Origin: Ryuthela nishihirai
Lineage: Eukaryota; Arthropoda; Arachnida; Araneae; Heptathelidae
Length of the DNA: 64,000 nucleotides
Direction of reading: 5' to 3'
Assembly (NCBI GenBank): GCA_038380435.1
Contig: JAWZYU010000019.1
Location: forward strand, 21,043,801-21,107,800
The notes under the pieces were generated by a model. It ran no database searches. It was not told the DNA's origin and saw nothing but the letters and a program-made list of their open reading frames with translations. This document shows, in pieces, positions 1-11,210 of the stretch. Both the position numbers and the translations under genes were made by a program. Within the stretch, counting starts at the first letter, position 1; each line of letters starts with the position of its first letter.

Positions 1-1030
1 TCAAAACCCAATCCCAAATTATCACAACTCACCCGTATTTTCCAAGTGGATTCGAATTTTGCCAACTGCCCTACATTGTTAAGTTTCCTCAATTTATCCA
101 ACACTCCTTCATTTCACAACACAAATCTCAAGTTTCACAACTCTCCTATATTTTACCAAGTGCATTCGAATTTTGCCAACTCGCCGTAATTTTACAGAAA
201 AAAATCGCACTTTTTACATCTTCACTGAATTTGCCAAGCCACTTCGAATTTTATCAACTCTCCTTAATTGAACAAGGCACAATTTTCACAACTCCCCTGA
301 AATTTACCAAGTGGCTTCCAATTTTGCCAACTCCCCTAGATTTTGCCAAGAGTTCTTGGTTTTTCCAACTCTCCTTAATTTCACAACACCAATCCCAATT
401 TTTACAACTCACCTGTACTTTACCAAGTGGTTTCTAGTTTTGCCAACTTCCCTAGATTTTGCAAAAGTTTTCTCGATTTTATAAACTCTCCTTAATTTCA
501 CAAAAACAATCCCAATTTTCACAAATGGCCCGTATTTTACCAAGTGGATTCGAATTTTGCCATCTCGCCACAATTTTACAGAAAAAAAATCCCAATTTTA
601 CATCACACCTGTTTTTTGTAAAGCAACTCTGAATTTTGCCAACTCCCCCAAGATTTTCCAACTCTCCTAGATATTGCGAAGCTGTCTCGATTTTGCCAAC
701 ACGCCATAATTTTACAGAAAAAAAAAATCCAGATTTTCACATCTGACCTGAATTTTGCCAAGTCACTCCGAATTTTGCCAACTGTCCCTAGATTTTGCCA
801 ACTCACCATAATTTTACAGAAAAAAAATCCTAATTTTTACATCTCACCTGAATTTTGCCAACTCCCTATGATTTCGCCAAGTCACTCCGAATTTTGCCAA
901 CTCCCCAAGATTTTGCCAAGTCAATCCTAATTTTGCGAACTCCCCAAGATTTTATCAAGTCATTCCGAATTTTGCCAACTCGCCCGTTTTTACTAAGTGG
1001 CTTTGAATTTTGCCGTCTCTCCATTTTCCA
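1..1030. repeat. Degenerate tandem-repeat (minisatellite-like) field
   Basis: The stretch is built from variants of a core reading AATTTTGCCAACTC, usually followed by CCCTAGATTTTGCCAAG or CCATAATTTTACAG and an A-run. Higher-order blocks recur, for example the GTATTTTACCAAGTGGATTC version near 30, 145 and 530 and the AATTTTACAGAAAAAAA version near 190, 570, 705 and 810. The short open frames inside it on both strands are products of the repeat and have no coding signature. The array begins before the window, so its full length is unknown. Confidence 0.8.
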
Positions 1031-2185
1031 AACTGTGGAGACATAGGAGGCAGTGACTTATCATCACCATTTTGCTTTTTGTTGCAACATGTTTATTGGT
1101 GAATCTAGTTTTCAATAAACATTTATTTTTTGAAATTTGTATTTCAACTTTCTTATATTTTCCTTGAGCAGAGTTTGTTCAAATATTTGATTAAACTTAA
1201 ATTTATTTTGGACAATCTAACTTTAGGTTGTTTTTTTTTTCATCTAACACCATTAATAAAGAGCCCTTGTTTAATTTCTTGGCACCTGACTTTAAGCTAT
1301 CCGGCAAAGTAAAGTTTAACATACTTTGGAGCATTACACTTTGAAGTGAATGTGAATTCAGGAGTATACATAAGTTTTTTTTTTACTGTTTAGAAGAGGG
1401 AGAAACATATGTTTTAAATTTTCTTATTCATATTTCTTTTGGGGTTGTTCACCATCTGGCTTTTCTCTGGTAGCTTACTTTTTTATACTTTATTACTCTG
1501 CACAGAGTTGACTACTGTCTAGAACTTTTGCAATTTTTTTATGCTCTGTGAACAAAAAACAATATTTTTTTCATTTAAAGCTGAGATATTTGTTTCCACT
1601 CATCATGGTGCCATACTGAAATGAGAATGATGTTACACTACAGCATTTCATTTTTTTAATGCTCATAACCAATGCTATATGTTAATGGAAATCAGCTTAT
1701 GTAGATGTTTTTGAAAGTAGTTCATTTATGCAGAAGTTTGTGAACATGTAGTTCACTTGTATTTTCTTAAAATTAAAATAATGTTTTTGAATACCTTCAT
1801 CTGTTCAATTGATAATAACTGTCTGCTCTTTCCTTCTGGTACACCTATATCATGTGCATCCAGGTTTATAACCACATTCCAAAAACTGCAATCATTAGTT
1901 ACAAATTCACATGGTTTACATTGGAAATCACATCATACAAAAAAACTGTATTTTAGGTTAATGTCCATTCAGATTTTGATTTTCAAGCATTTAGCTTTAC
2001 TACTGAAAGGGAAAATAACAGTATTTCCTCATCATTATGACATTAAGACCTAAAACAACAACTAGTGTAAAGGAAATTCATCATTACCCTCTTTTCTCAA
2101 CAGAAATTTATTAAAGCACTCATGTACCACAGAAAAAAAAATTTCTAATTTTATTTTTATTTTTTCTTTCTACAATATTCTCGGT
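1031..2185. other. AT-rich sequence with no recognised gene
   Basis: Rich in T- and A-runs, with only short open frames. I see no splice-bounded coding exon, transposase motif or repeat boundary here. Confidence 0.5.
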
Positions 2186-4407
2186 TTGTAAATGATAGCT
2201 AAGTAGTCACTGAAAGGAGAGTTAAGCACCAATCCCCTGTGATGATGGAGAGAACCAACCAGGCTAGCACCTAAAGTTTGTCTCCACCTTCTAGTGGTGC
2301 AGACTGTTAGTACCTTTCAAAAAAAGACACTCTCTTGTAAAAAGAAACGGAAGGGGAGGGCTGCCAGATCAGTGTGACTTACTGATCTGCTCATCTACAC
2401 ATAACTTTTTTCTTTTTTTTCTACCCTGCTGAGGAGTGGTCAACCACAGAGGGTCCTGATGCTTACCATATATACCAACCTGAATGGAATAATGGTTCTG
2501 AATTTGATTATGGATCCTGAATTTGCTGCACTGGTGGGCTTCTCTAGAGGGAAAACTTCCACTGTATTTTCTGTTTATTGTGTAGGTTGACAGCCCCAAG
2601 TGAATAGATTCACAGGATATGTATTTTTTCGGCTGGTGAATAATCTTGATATGAGGTCATCGCAGGTACCTGAACTCTTACTACTACAGGCATCATCAAA
2701 CCTACTTTGGAGAAAGTCTTCCAGTGTAGTTGGTTTCAACCTTTAGTAATAGGAGAAACAGGTCTTTGACTCATGCCTGCAATTAGAGGGTTGCTTGATA
2801 TTGTCATCACTTCCTCTCTCAATAGTTTCTTTAAACATGCCCCTAACTATTTTCTCTCCATAGTAGTTGGAATGTGAGGACTCTGCAAAGAGATTATTCT
2901 CTTGATGACCTCACACAAGAATTCCACTGTAATCTCTATATTCTCTCTTGAGGGAGGGAAAATAAGAACTATCTCCAAGGCATGGGTTTGCTTCTCAGAA
3001 GTCATGCTAGTGATGCTCTTTTAGGATAAGAGTGCATTAATAAAAGGTTTCTTACAGTTAAATTTCATCATTAAAGACTTGAATGTTATGTGCTGTTATG
3101 CTTCCACTGAGGATGTTGATGTGGATGAGAAAGATAGGTTTCATGGACAACTTCAGGATATTTTGAATTCTGTCAAGAAAGGAGATATTACCCCTTTGTT
3201 CTAGACAACTTCAATGATAATACTGACTCTGACTTTTGGGGAGGGGTGATAAGTCCCTTTGGTATTGGTAGCTGCAATGTATATGGGCAGCTTCTACAGA
3301 TAAGTAAACTTAATGGTTTGAGAATAACTATTAATTTAGCAACTATAATAATTAACACTTATTACAAACACCACAACACACATAGGTACATGCGAGTTTC
3401 ACCAGATGGGTTACATAAGAATATGATTGATTATATATTAATTAACAGCAAATGAGAGCTAGTTCTGTTAGGAATACCAGGATATAGGGTAGCATGAAAT
3501 TGGATCTGATCTTGCTTTTAACAAGGTTGCATAACCTTATTAAAAGTGTCTTGCAACTTAAACTTCAAAAGTGTTGTGCTAAGGTTAAAAAAAGTTGCCT
3601 TTAATAATGAAGCTCTGAAAGACCCAGTTATAGCTAAAGTTTACCATGATAGGTTACTTAGTCATGACAGTCATGTTTTGCTCACTATTGAGGTTGAAGG
3701 AAAAATGGGACAATTTTAAACAGGCTTTTCTTGAAACTAACAGCACGCTTTTAGGCAAAATTATTTCAGTGATAAGGCACTGGAATGACACTTGGAATGA
3801 AAGAACTGCAGGAATATCCTTAATCAATATCCTACTAGTCCTAACAGAAAGTGTTACAAAGGCACTTAGTAAACACGTAAATTATCAAACAGTAGCTGAT
3901 AAGAATCTATGACTAGATGGCTAACAAAGTTGAGAAAGCAGGTAGGACAGTGTTATGGCAGAGAGTTGTACCATATGTTTTTGTGTGGTAAAAAATGGAC
4001 AGGCATACTGGGATTGAAAGACAAACAAGGTAATGCTACTGAAGGTGAGGATCCTGTCATGGATAGGTGGGCAGAACATTTCAGAGATGTTTTAAATAAT
4101 GTGGTTAGTTCTACTCCCATTGTAATGAGAATAAATGTATTACTCGCTTTAATGTATGCATTACTTGCATAAATCCCCAGGGTTAGAGAAACTACTACTG
4201 AAATATTAGAACTGGGAATGTTTCTGTTACCACATGGCTGACTGAAATTCTGAATATCTTTTTTTATGATAAAGGCATTGTTCCTAAGGATTTTACCAGA
4301 GGTACTAGGTAAAAAAATTAAAAAAAAAAGGCAATCACATTTCTTGTGATAACTATAGGGGTATCAGCCTACTTTCTATTGCAGGAAAGATCTATGCATG
4401 ATTGTAT
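2186..4407 (+). pseudogene. RTE-like LINE copy A, decayed, cut by a piggyBac-like element
   Basis: It aligns by eye, block for block, with the longer copy at 19443-23064. The 5' block (TAGTCACTG... AGCACCAATCCCCTGTGATGATG) starts near 2186. The endonuclease region follows (CNVRTL-like block near 2870, EDVDVDEKDRF near 3110) and then part of the region leading into the reverse transcriptase (3640-4390). It is full of stops and frameshifts, and the endonuclease GDFNA box is destroyed near 3200. It ends abruptly at the TTAA at 4408, where a piggyBac-like element begins; the LINE 3' half does not resume. No function is expected. RTE-like assignment is from family resemblance. Confidence 0.8.
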
Positions 4408-5575
4408 TTAACCCATTCCAGTGTCCATGTCGTCTGTATATGTTCACAGAATCCGAAATAAGGGACCAAGGATGTATGTATCCGTTTTTAGAACAAAAAA
4501 ATATTTTTAAAAATAAAAATTGCCGTTGTAATGTTTATATATATATATCTTTTAAAAATATATAATTCAGGCTTGAAAAATAATATTTTGTTTATTAATT
4601 TTATGCATATTTTATTAAACTACAATATAAATAATTTTATAAAGTCATGTGGTTGCCATTTCTTAGAAGCACTAAATGGTATTGCCGATTTGCTAGTTAA
4701 CGTTCCTATTTGCTGAAGCAACCTTCTGATTTAAGTTCACAAGTTTGATTTGAACTATTGTCAACAAATTTTTCCTTAAATTTTCAAAAATCTACTAAAA
4801 ATTAACATAAAAAAATTTCCAATTTTTTAAAATGGTAGATTTTGGAAATAATTACAAAGTACATACCACAATTTTTTTTTCTGTTTCACACTCTTTTTGG
4901 TCATAAACCTATTTCAATATTCTCAAATTATTTTTGTCATTTTTTCCCAGCATTCCATGCATTTTTCCCATTCTTAAAATCGAAACTGGAAGTAAACACA
5001 TCTTTCTTAGAAATTCTGGCTGCATTTAATTAGTTATATGCTTCACTGAGGCAAACAAGAGGCTGACACATGCTATCTCTGTTCCGTGTGTTATAAGTGG
5101 CTCCATAGTATTTTGGTAAAGCAATATTGGATACCCTTTGTAAAGCTAATATTTACTTTTTTATATTTAAATCTTAGTTTTCATTTCAGCAGCTTTATTT
5201 TCATAAATATGTGATCTTTTGGCCGATCAATACGTATTGATTTTCATAGTTATGTTACATTGGATGGCCAGCCTACAACTTGTTGTTGTGGATATTTTAA
5301 TTACACTATATGTTAATTTTTATTTTATTATTTATTACTTTTCCAGTAAAACTTTGATCTGGTATCATTTTCTGAATATAAATGAGATCTTGGATATGGA
5401 AGCAAATTAATTTCTGTAGATTTATTTCCATTAGTTAGCGATCTTTCAATTGGCTGCTGATTTATTGATCTTTCTGAGCTATGTTAGATCTATGTTCAAT
5501 CGGAGGCTGACAGCTTAAAAGTTGTTGCGGATATTTTATTTAACATCCCATTAGGTTATATGCAATTTTTTTTAG
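4408..5575 (+). mobile_element. piggyBac-like non-autonomous element, copy 1 (5' part)
   Basis: It begins with TTAA at 4408-4411 followed by CCCATTCCAGTGTCCATG, a slightly diverged version of the terminal inverted repeat of the element at 31034-33284. The body matches that copy (GTCGTCTGTATA..., CAATATAAATAATTTTATAA, TTAACGTTCCTATTTGCTGA, AAACTGGAAGTAAACACA) until about 5575, after which it diverges; no right terminus is seen. No transposase reading frame is recognisable. The piggyBac-like assignment rests on the TTAA site and the CCY... terminus. Confidence 0.65.
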
Positions 5576-5825
5576 TGTATAGTGTATTTCTACGAATTTC
5601 TAGCATTTTTAAACAATTTCTTCTTTCCCAAAATTATCTAATCAAAGTAACTGAATTTTGATGGCATGAAAAAAGTACAATAAATCTTTTAAAAAATTCT
5701 TTGTAAGTTTACTAGGCATGCTTTTGTATTTTAATGCCTTGCACTCAACATTTTAGCAGAAAGTAATTTTTTTCTTTTCCACCTTTGGTAAACATTTTCC
5801 AGTAACCACACTAATCAGGAATGAG
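5576..5825. other. AT-rich gap, no gene seen
   Basis: Unassigned sequence between the piggyBac-like fragment and the SINE. It ends with CTAATCAGGAATGA (5811-5824), one copy of the SINE target-site duplication. Confidence 0.4.
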
Positions 5826-6377
5826 TTAGGTTATTTTACCTAAGCGGCACTTTTTTTTTTCGCATATAATTTACTTTCTGTTGCAGGAAAGTTCTTTGCA
5901 TGATTGTGCTTAACCCTTCCAGTGTCCACATTGTCTGTATACGCTCGCAGAATCCAAAATAAGGGGCCAAGGATGTATGTATCCGTTTTCAATAAAAAAA
6001 ACTGCCATTGAAATGTTTTTGGCTTAATATTGCTAAAGTCACAAGGGCTAAATTGCCAGATCACAAGACCCCAATAGCTTAGAGAAGGTTGGGGGAGGGG
6101 TCCCACTGGAACAGCTATTGGTAGATAGATGATAGCCTCTCATCAAGGCCATCCAGCATGTTCTTTAACGTGCACAGGGTATGGATCTCCTGCACACACG
6201 GCCACTGTTTAGCGTCCCATCTGACAGACAGCACCTTTCCAAGCCCACCATTGTCCCCTACTGACTGTGGGTAGGATGGGAAGTTTTGTGGAGATAAATC
6301 TCAACGCTGGCCCAGCTGGGATTCAAACCTGGAAACTACAGATTATGAACCTGACACAGAACCAACTGAGCCGCCCC
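5826..6377 (-). mobile_element. tRNA-derived SINE (family 1), copy 1, split by an insert
   Basis: The minus strand has the tRNA-like head (ACTGAGCCGCCCCC end at 6366-6377) and the 3' tail at 5826-5861 (TTATTTTACCTAAGCGGCAC on the plus strand). Flanks carry an imperfect target duplication, CTAATCAGGAATG and CTAATAAGGAATG. About 185 bp of unrelated sequence (about 5862-6045) splits the SINE near its 3' end. Confidence 0.8.
5866..6030 (+). mobile_element. Chimeric fragment: LINE RT piece joined to piggyBac-like 5' end
   Basis: 5871-5911 matches the RTE-like RT region (TTACTTTCTGTTGCAGGAAAG, TTTGCATGATTGTG). It is joined at TTAA (5911-5914) to CCCTTCCAGTGTCCACATTG and a piggyBac-like 5' end that stops near 6020. 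The same LINE/TTAA/piggyBac junction exists at 4365-4540. The fragment lies inside a SINE. Confidence 0.75.
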
Positions 6378-6524
6378 CTAATAAGGAATGTATATTTGAA
6401 ATGATTTTAAATTTAACATAACAAAAGCATTAAAAAGTTTTTTTTTTTTGTAACTTCGATTTTTAAAGTAGTATTAGTATTCTAACAAATGATAAAAACA
6501 CAGGATATTTCCATGTTTCGATTT

Positions 6525-8849
6525 TGTGAGGGTCCACCCATTCACATTTACTTTTCCACTAATAGTATTCTTTTAGGAAAAAAGGAGCAGAGGAGACACA
6601 ATTATTTGAGTGATAAGGCACTTGAACTTATTTCAGAAAGAAAGAACAGCAGGAATGCCCTTAATCAATACCCTACTAGTCCTAATAGAAATCATTATAG
6701 AGAGCTTAATAAACGTGTAAAGGATCAGTGAGCTGCTGATAAGAATCTTTGGCTTGATGGTTTGGCTGACAAAGCCGAGGAAGGAGTTAGACAGCACAAC
6801 AGCAGAGAGCTGTACCAGATAGTTAATTTTTTTGTGTGGTACAAAACGGACAGGTATACAGGGATTGAAGGATAAACAAGGTAAGGCTATAGAAGGTGAG
6901 GATTCTGTCATGGCTAGGTGGGCCAAGCATTTCAGTGATGTTCTAAACAATGTGGTTAGTTCTACTCCCATTGTTTGCAATGATGATAGATGCATTGGTG
7001 GCTTTAATGTTGGCCCTATAACACAATCTGAAGTTATTTTGGCTGTTTCTAAACTGAAACTTCATAAATCCCCAGGGACAGATGAAATTACTATGGAAAT
7101 GCTTAGAACTGGGAATGTTTCTATTACCACTTGGATGACTGAGATTTTGAATATCTTTTATGATAAAGGCATGGTTCCTAAGGATTTTACCAGAGCTATT
7201 GTTATCCCTATTTTCAAAAAAGGTGATTGTAGTTCTTGTGATAACTATAGGGGTATCAGCCTACTCTCTGTTCCAGGGAAAGTTCTTTGCATGATTGTGT
7301 GTAATAGAATTAAAAATCTGGTTGACAGGCAATTGCATTTTGGCCTTAAATAGGCTTAAATTGGGGGGGGGGGGGGACACAATATTATAGAATTACAAAA
7401 ATTTCTGATTTAGCCCTTTTGGCAAATGATGTTGATGAGATGAACTTTTTCATTCGAGCTGTTGATGAAACTGGTACTAGAGTAGGTCTGGTTATAAACA
7501 GAGAGAAAACTAAAGTGATGAAAATTGGTCAGGCAGGTTGTGATTCAGTTCATCTGAATGGTTGCAATCTTGAACAGGTGTCAGTTTAATTATCTTCGGA
7601 GCTATGTAACAGATGCTGGTGATGTGCGGCATGAGATTAACAGACGGATAGGGATTGCTGCCGGGACTTTTAAAAATCTATGGAGAGTGTGGAGAAATAG
7701 GCATATACACCTAAAGACTAAAATTAGACTGTATAATAGTTTGGTTCTTTCTAGGGTTAGTTATGGTAGTGAAACTTGGACGCTGTGTAAACAAGATAAT
7801 GGGAAACTAGATGCTTTTGATTCTATATGCTTACACAGTATCTTGGGTATTAGGTGGTTCAACTTTGTAACTAATGATCAGGTTAGGCAAAGGAGTCAGC
7901 AACCTCCTTTAAGCAGCATATTGTGCAGAGAGAGACTCACTCTGTTGGTTTGGCCATGTTGCCCATATGGATAATTATAGATTGGCGAATAGGGTTATGA
8001 ACAGTGTGCCTAATGGCTTCAGAAAGAGGGGGAGACCTAGGATGTGGTGGGCAGACAATGTCAAACAGGACCTTATTAGAATTGGTGTGCAGTGGCCAGA
8101 TGAAGCAGATGTAGCTCAGGACAGACTTGCTTGGAGAACTCAATTGCACGGTCTGGTTGACCTCCGTAGCCCATGGCTGCTTGATGATGATGATGATGAA
8201 TCAGTTTTGCTTTATTTACGTTACATTTATCATTTTGGGGATATCTATTTCAGTGGGACTTATCTTTTTCCTTTTCTGATCTGCTAAAGGAGTTGTGCAT
8301 GCGCAATTCCGACTTTTGATTGACAGCCACATAGCTAGCGCAAGTGTCAGATTATACAAATGTTTTTCCCAGCATGCAACACACATCAGTTGCACGCCGC
8401 ATGTATACTAAGTGAATTTGGGTCACAGAGTCAGTAATGATATAGTAGCGAGTAAGTAGATAACCAGCAATGAGGTAGTAGCAAGTCAGTAAGATGTAGT
8501 ATATATGGAGCTAGATGTGAGCTTTTAATTGCTCAGACTTTTGTATTCATCAGTTTATTTTGGTGAGTCTTGAATTTTTTGAAAATAAACTTTGTTATAT
8601 GAAATATTTTGACTTTGCTATTTTTTCTCTTGAGCAATGATAATTGATTTTTTATACAGATTTAACTTTAATAATTTGACAATCTTGATTTCTTACTCAC
8701 TAAGTAACACTCATATACTTAGCAAACCCTCATTTAACCTTATTTATCAAGATTAATTGCCTGGCACCTAATGCTATCCAGAAGTTGAGTTTAATTTGGA
8801 TCAGTCAAAAGGTCCAAAGAGAAGTTTAACAATCTTTTGGAGCGTTACA
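6525..8849 (+). repeat. 5' LTR, interrupted by LINE B at 6556-8199
   Basis: The LTR occupies about 6525-6555 and 8200-8849 and matches the 3' LTR base by base over long stretches (TCATTTTGGGGAT, GGAGTTGTGCATGC, CCCAGCATGCAACACAC, ATCTTTTGGAGCRTTACA). It contains a TATA-like GTATATATGGAG near 8499, about 60 bp upstream of the conserved CAGTTTATTT block, and an AATAAA near 8583. Confidence 0.88.
6556..8199 (+). pseudogene. RTE-like LINE copy B, 5'-truncated, inserted in the 5' LTR
   Basis: Begins at the block encoding NSTLLGKKEQ and runs through the finger region (KLHKSPGTDEITMEML, PIFKKGDCSSCDNYRGISLL at about 7050-7260) to the thumb/C-terminal region (NREKTKVMKIGQAGCDS, SRVSYGSETWTLCKQDN, VWPCCPYG in a shifted frame, then RLANRVMNSVPNG near 7980-8010) and a 3' tail of GATGAT repeats (8184-8198). 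RT motifs A and B are deleted at about 7345-7390, where a G-run sits. The YADD region is cut out near 7410: ISD is followed directly by LALLAND. Several frameshifts and stops are present. It lies between LTR bases that are contiguous in the 3' LTR, so it is a later insertion. Confidence 0.88.
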
Positions 8850-8865
8850 GAGCCAATAAACAAAG

Positions 8866-8883
8866 TGGTGCCCTAACAGAGAC
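8866..8883 (+). other. Possible primer-binding site of the LTR element
   Basis: TGGTGCCCTAACAGAG begins 16 bases after the 5' LTR end. A leading TGG fits pairing with a tRNA 3' CCA. The offset from the LTR is larger than usual and the tRNA was not identified. Confidence 0.35.
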
Positions 8884-9280
8884 TCGATATATATATATAT
8901 AAATTGTATGTTATTTAACGTGATTGTCAAAGTTAACAAATTTTTGAGTTCATTAGTTATATATATATATGAATCATAGATTTAACAGGAACTTAAGCTG
9001 AAATTTTTGATGAGCAAGAAGCTTAATTTTTGTATTAATCAAAGTTTCAATGCAGTTATTGTTGATAGTTAAGATTTTTATTGTGTTTATGTAAAGATTA
9101 GAAGTGTTTGGACACACATGCACACACGATAGATAAACGTTTTGATAAGAAAGTTTATTGCAAGCTTAGTATTGTATTGTGGTATAGCAGAACCTTTGAG
9201 CACTGCTCAAGGTAAAAAAAAAGTTTCAAAAGTTCATAAATTCAAAGTTTTGGTAGATTGCTAAATATGCCTGCTAGAAT

Positions 9281-10632
9281 ATGGCAGATACCACCATAAT
9301 GACTCCTGACTTAGTAAAAGTTAGGTTGCAGGATGTGATGAAAGAAGCAGAAGTGTTAATGAATCTGCTGAAAGAGCTTGGGTAGAAAAGGGGAATGACA
9401 ACAACCCCTAAATTTGCTGATAATGCTATGTCTGTTCACGAACATATAAACTTTAAACGTAAAGTTCCATTTTTTGTTCAGTCAGAAGCAAGTGATAGAA
9501 CAGAACACTATCAACCACCTCAATGACGAGTTAAAAATCCATTTATTAACTGTAGTCCTTATGTTAATAGGCCTTTATTTGAGATAAGATTCGACAATTC
9601 GAAACATCTGTTATCGTGGACATTTATCAAGTCCATGGAACAGCATTTCCGTTTATATGAAGTGCCAGCAACAAAAAGATGGTTTTTGCAGTATCTTGTT
9701 TAATTGGATGTGCTAAGCATTGGTGGAATAGCATAAGATATCATCACAGAATAGAATTTCGAGAAGACTTTAAAAACAACAAACTCTTGGAAATCTATCC
9801 ACCTTATGAAGATTTTATACCTCTAGCTACAAAACATTTTTCATGAAGACAAAGAGATGATATTGAAATATTCTTCTAGGGTTCATCAGAGTTATACCAG
9901 CTATACAATGCTGATGCCGCCAAATTTGACATAATAAACTGCATTATGTCACAGTAAACATTGCCTTTAAGTGAGTTTTTAGTCAGAAAAGCAACTTCAC
10001 TTTCAACTTTAATCAAACTGGCTCGGCAATACATTGCAAGAGAATTTGCAAAAACAGCATTAAATCAGCAATGGATGCAATCCTCGCCAAAGCAGCAATA
10101 TCAAGTTGAGTCTTGCAAAATGACTCCCGCACGACCAGAAGTTACACAATCACAATTTGCGCCAAATGCACCTATAACGATACAGAACGAATGAAGCAGC
10201 GATTATGTTCCATGTCAAGCTTCAAACAATGAAACTAGACCAAAAACTTTTGCTACGAATAATAGAAAAACTTTCAGGTGTAATTTTTGTGGCAGACTAG
10301 AGCACACAGAGCAATATTGCTACAGAAAAAAATGGCAATTTGGGAAACTTCTGTTAGGATCTTTGAAGCAAAAGGCCAAAGTTCCTCAAGAAAAGCCCTC
10401 ACGTGAGTTAAGTCTTGCCACTGTTGGTACACATAATATTATAGGATTACTTTCTGTGAAGCTTTGTCATGAAAAAACTGAATTAATAGATCACATCAAT
10501 AGAGGAGTTGATCTTTTATGTTTACCTGGGAAAATATTTGAAGAAATTATATACAATTGTGAATTGGAATTTTTGCCATGGTCCAGTGGACTTTCCAATT
10601 TATCTTGTAGTCCAAAGCAGAATGTTCAGGAA
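9281..10632 (+). pseudogene. gag (with protease remnant) of the LTR element
   Basis: From ATG 9281 the frame reads MADTTIMTPDLVKVRLQD and stops at 9383. Gag-like sequence continues in pieces: FIKSMEQHFRLYEVPATKRW near 9625-9685 resembles the conserved block of Ty3/gypsy capsid proteins. A CCHC zinc knuckle is intact at 10279-10320 (FRCNFCGRLEHTEQYC; CX2CX4HX4C), the nucleocapsid RNA-binding signature. After it, an open stretch (about 10363-10615) reads IIGLLSVKLC then ELIDHINRGVDLLCLP, which resembles the region around a retroviral-type protease active site, but no DTG/DSG triad is present. A SINE interrupts at 10633; gag-pol-like sequence resumes at 11023 and stops near 11130. Multiple stops show it is dead. 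Confidence 0.75.
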
Positions 10633-11010
10633 GGGTTGGGTTGTTTTACCTCTGAGTGGCACTTTTGTGCACACCATGGGCTAAATGGCCAGGTCACATG
10701 GACCCCGAAGGCTCAGAGAAGGTTGGGGGAGGGGACCCACTGGAACAGCTGTTGGGAGACAGATGGTAGCCTCCCGTCAAGGCCATCCAGCGTGTTCTTT
10801 AACGTGCACAGGGTATGGCTCTCCCACACATGGGGCCACGGCTTAATGTCCCATCTGATGGACGGCGGCCTTTCCAAGCCCATCAGTGTCCCCTACTGAC
10901 CGTGGGCAGGGCGGGGAATTTTGCGGAGATATATCTCAACGCTGACCCAGCTGGTACTCGAACCTGGGAACTACAGATTACGACGCGCTACCGACTGAGC
11001 CACCCCGCCC
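10633..11010 (-). mobile_element. tRNA-derived SINE (family 1), copy 2
   Basis: 378 bp, full length, flanked by a perfect 12-bp target duplication AATGTTCAGGAA (10621-10632 and 11011-11022). On the minus strand it opens with a tRNA-like head: A-box-like GTGGCTCAGTCGGTAGCG near 10985-11005 and B-box-like GGTTCGAGTACC near 10955-10966. It closes with AACCCAACCC. Its two halves of host sequence join cleanly, so it landed in the LTR element's pol/gag region after that element. Confidence 0.92.
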
Positions 11011-11210
11011 AATGTTCAGGAAGAAACTGTAAAATGTCCTATCAGTTTAATTAATGTGAATTTAAAGAAACAAGTTGATGATGCAAAGCAAGCTGATAGT
11101 GAGAAAAGTGTTGAAACAGAAGTTTTATAGGAAAATAGTGTTGAATTAGTTGATGAGAAAAATTTTGAAGTAGAGGTTTTAAAGGAAAATAGAAGGATTT
11201 TTAGATGAAA

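Noticed and set aside
1..1030. CRISPR-like repeat array
   Set aside because: Repeats are degenerate, spacers are irregular and themselves repeat-like, and the genome is plainly eukaryotic.
3246..4172. Three short plus-strand frames as separate genes
   Set aside because: They are pieces of the decayed LINE copy A.
10815..11054. Open frames inside the SINE copies (for example 10815-11054, 19506-19742, 54949-55260, 60970-61326)
   Set aside because: They recur because the GC-rich SINE has few stops, and they read through the tRNA-like head; not proteins.
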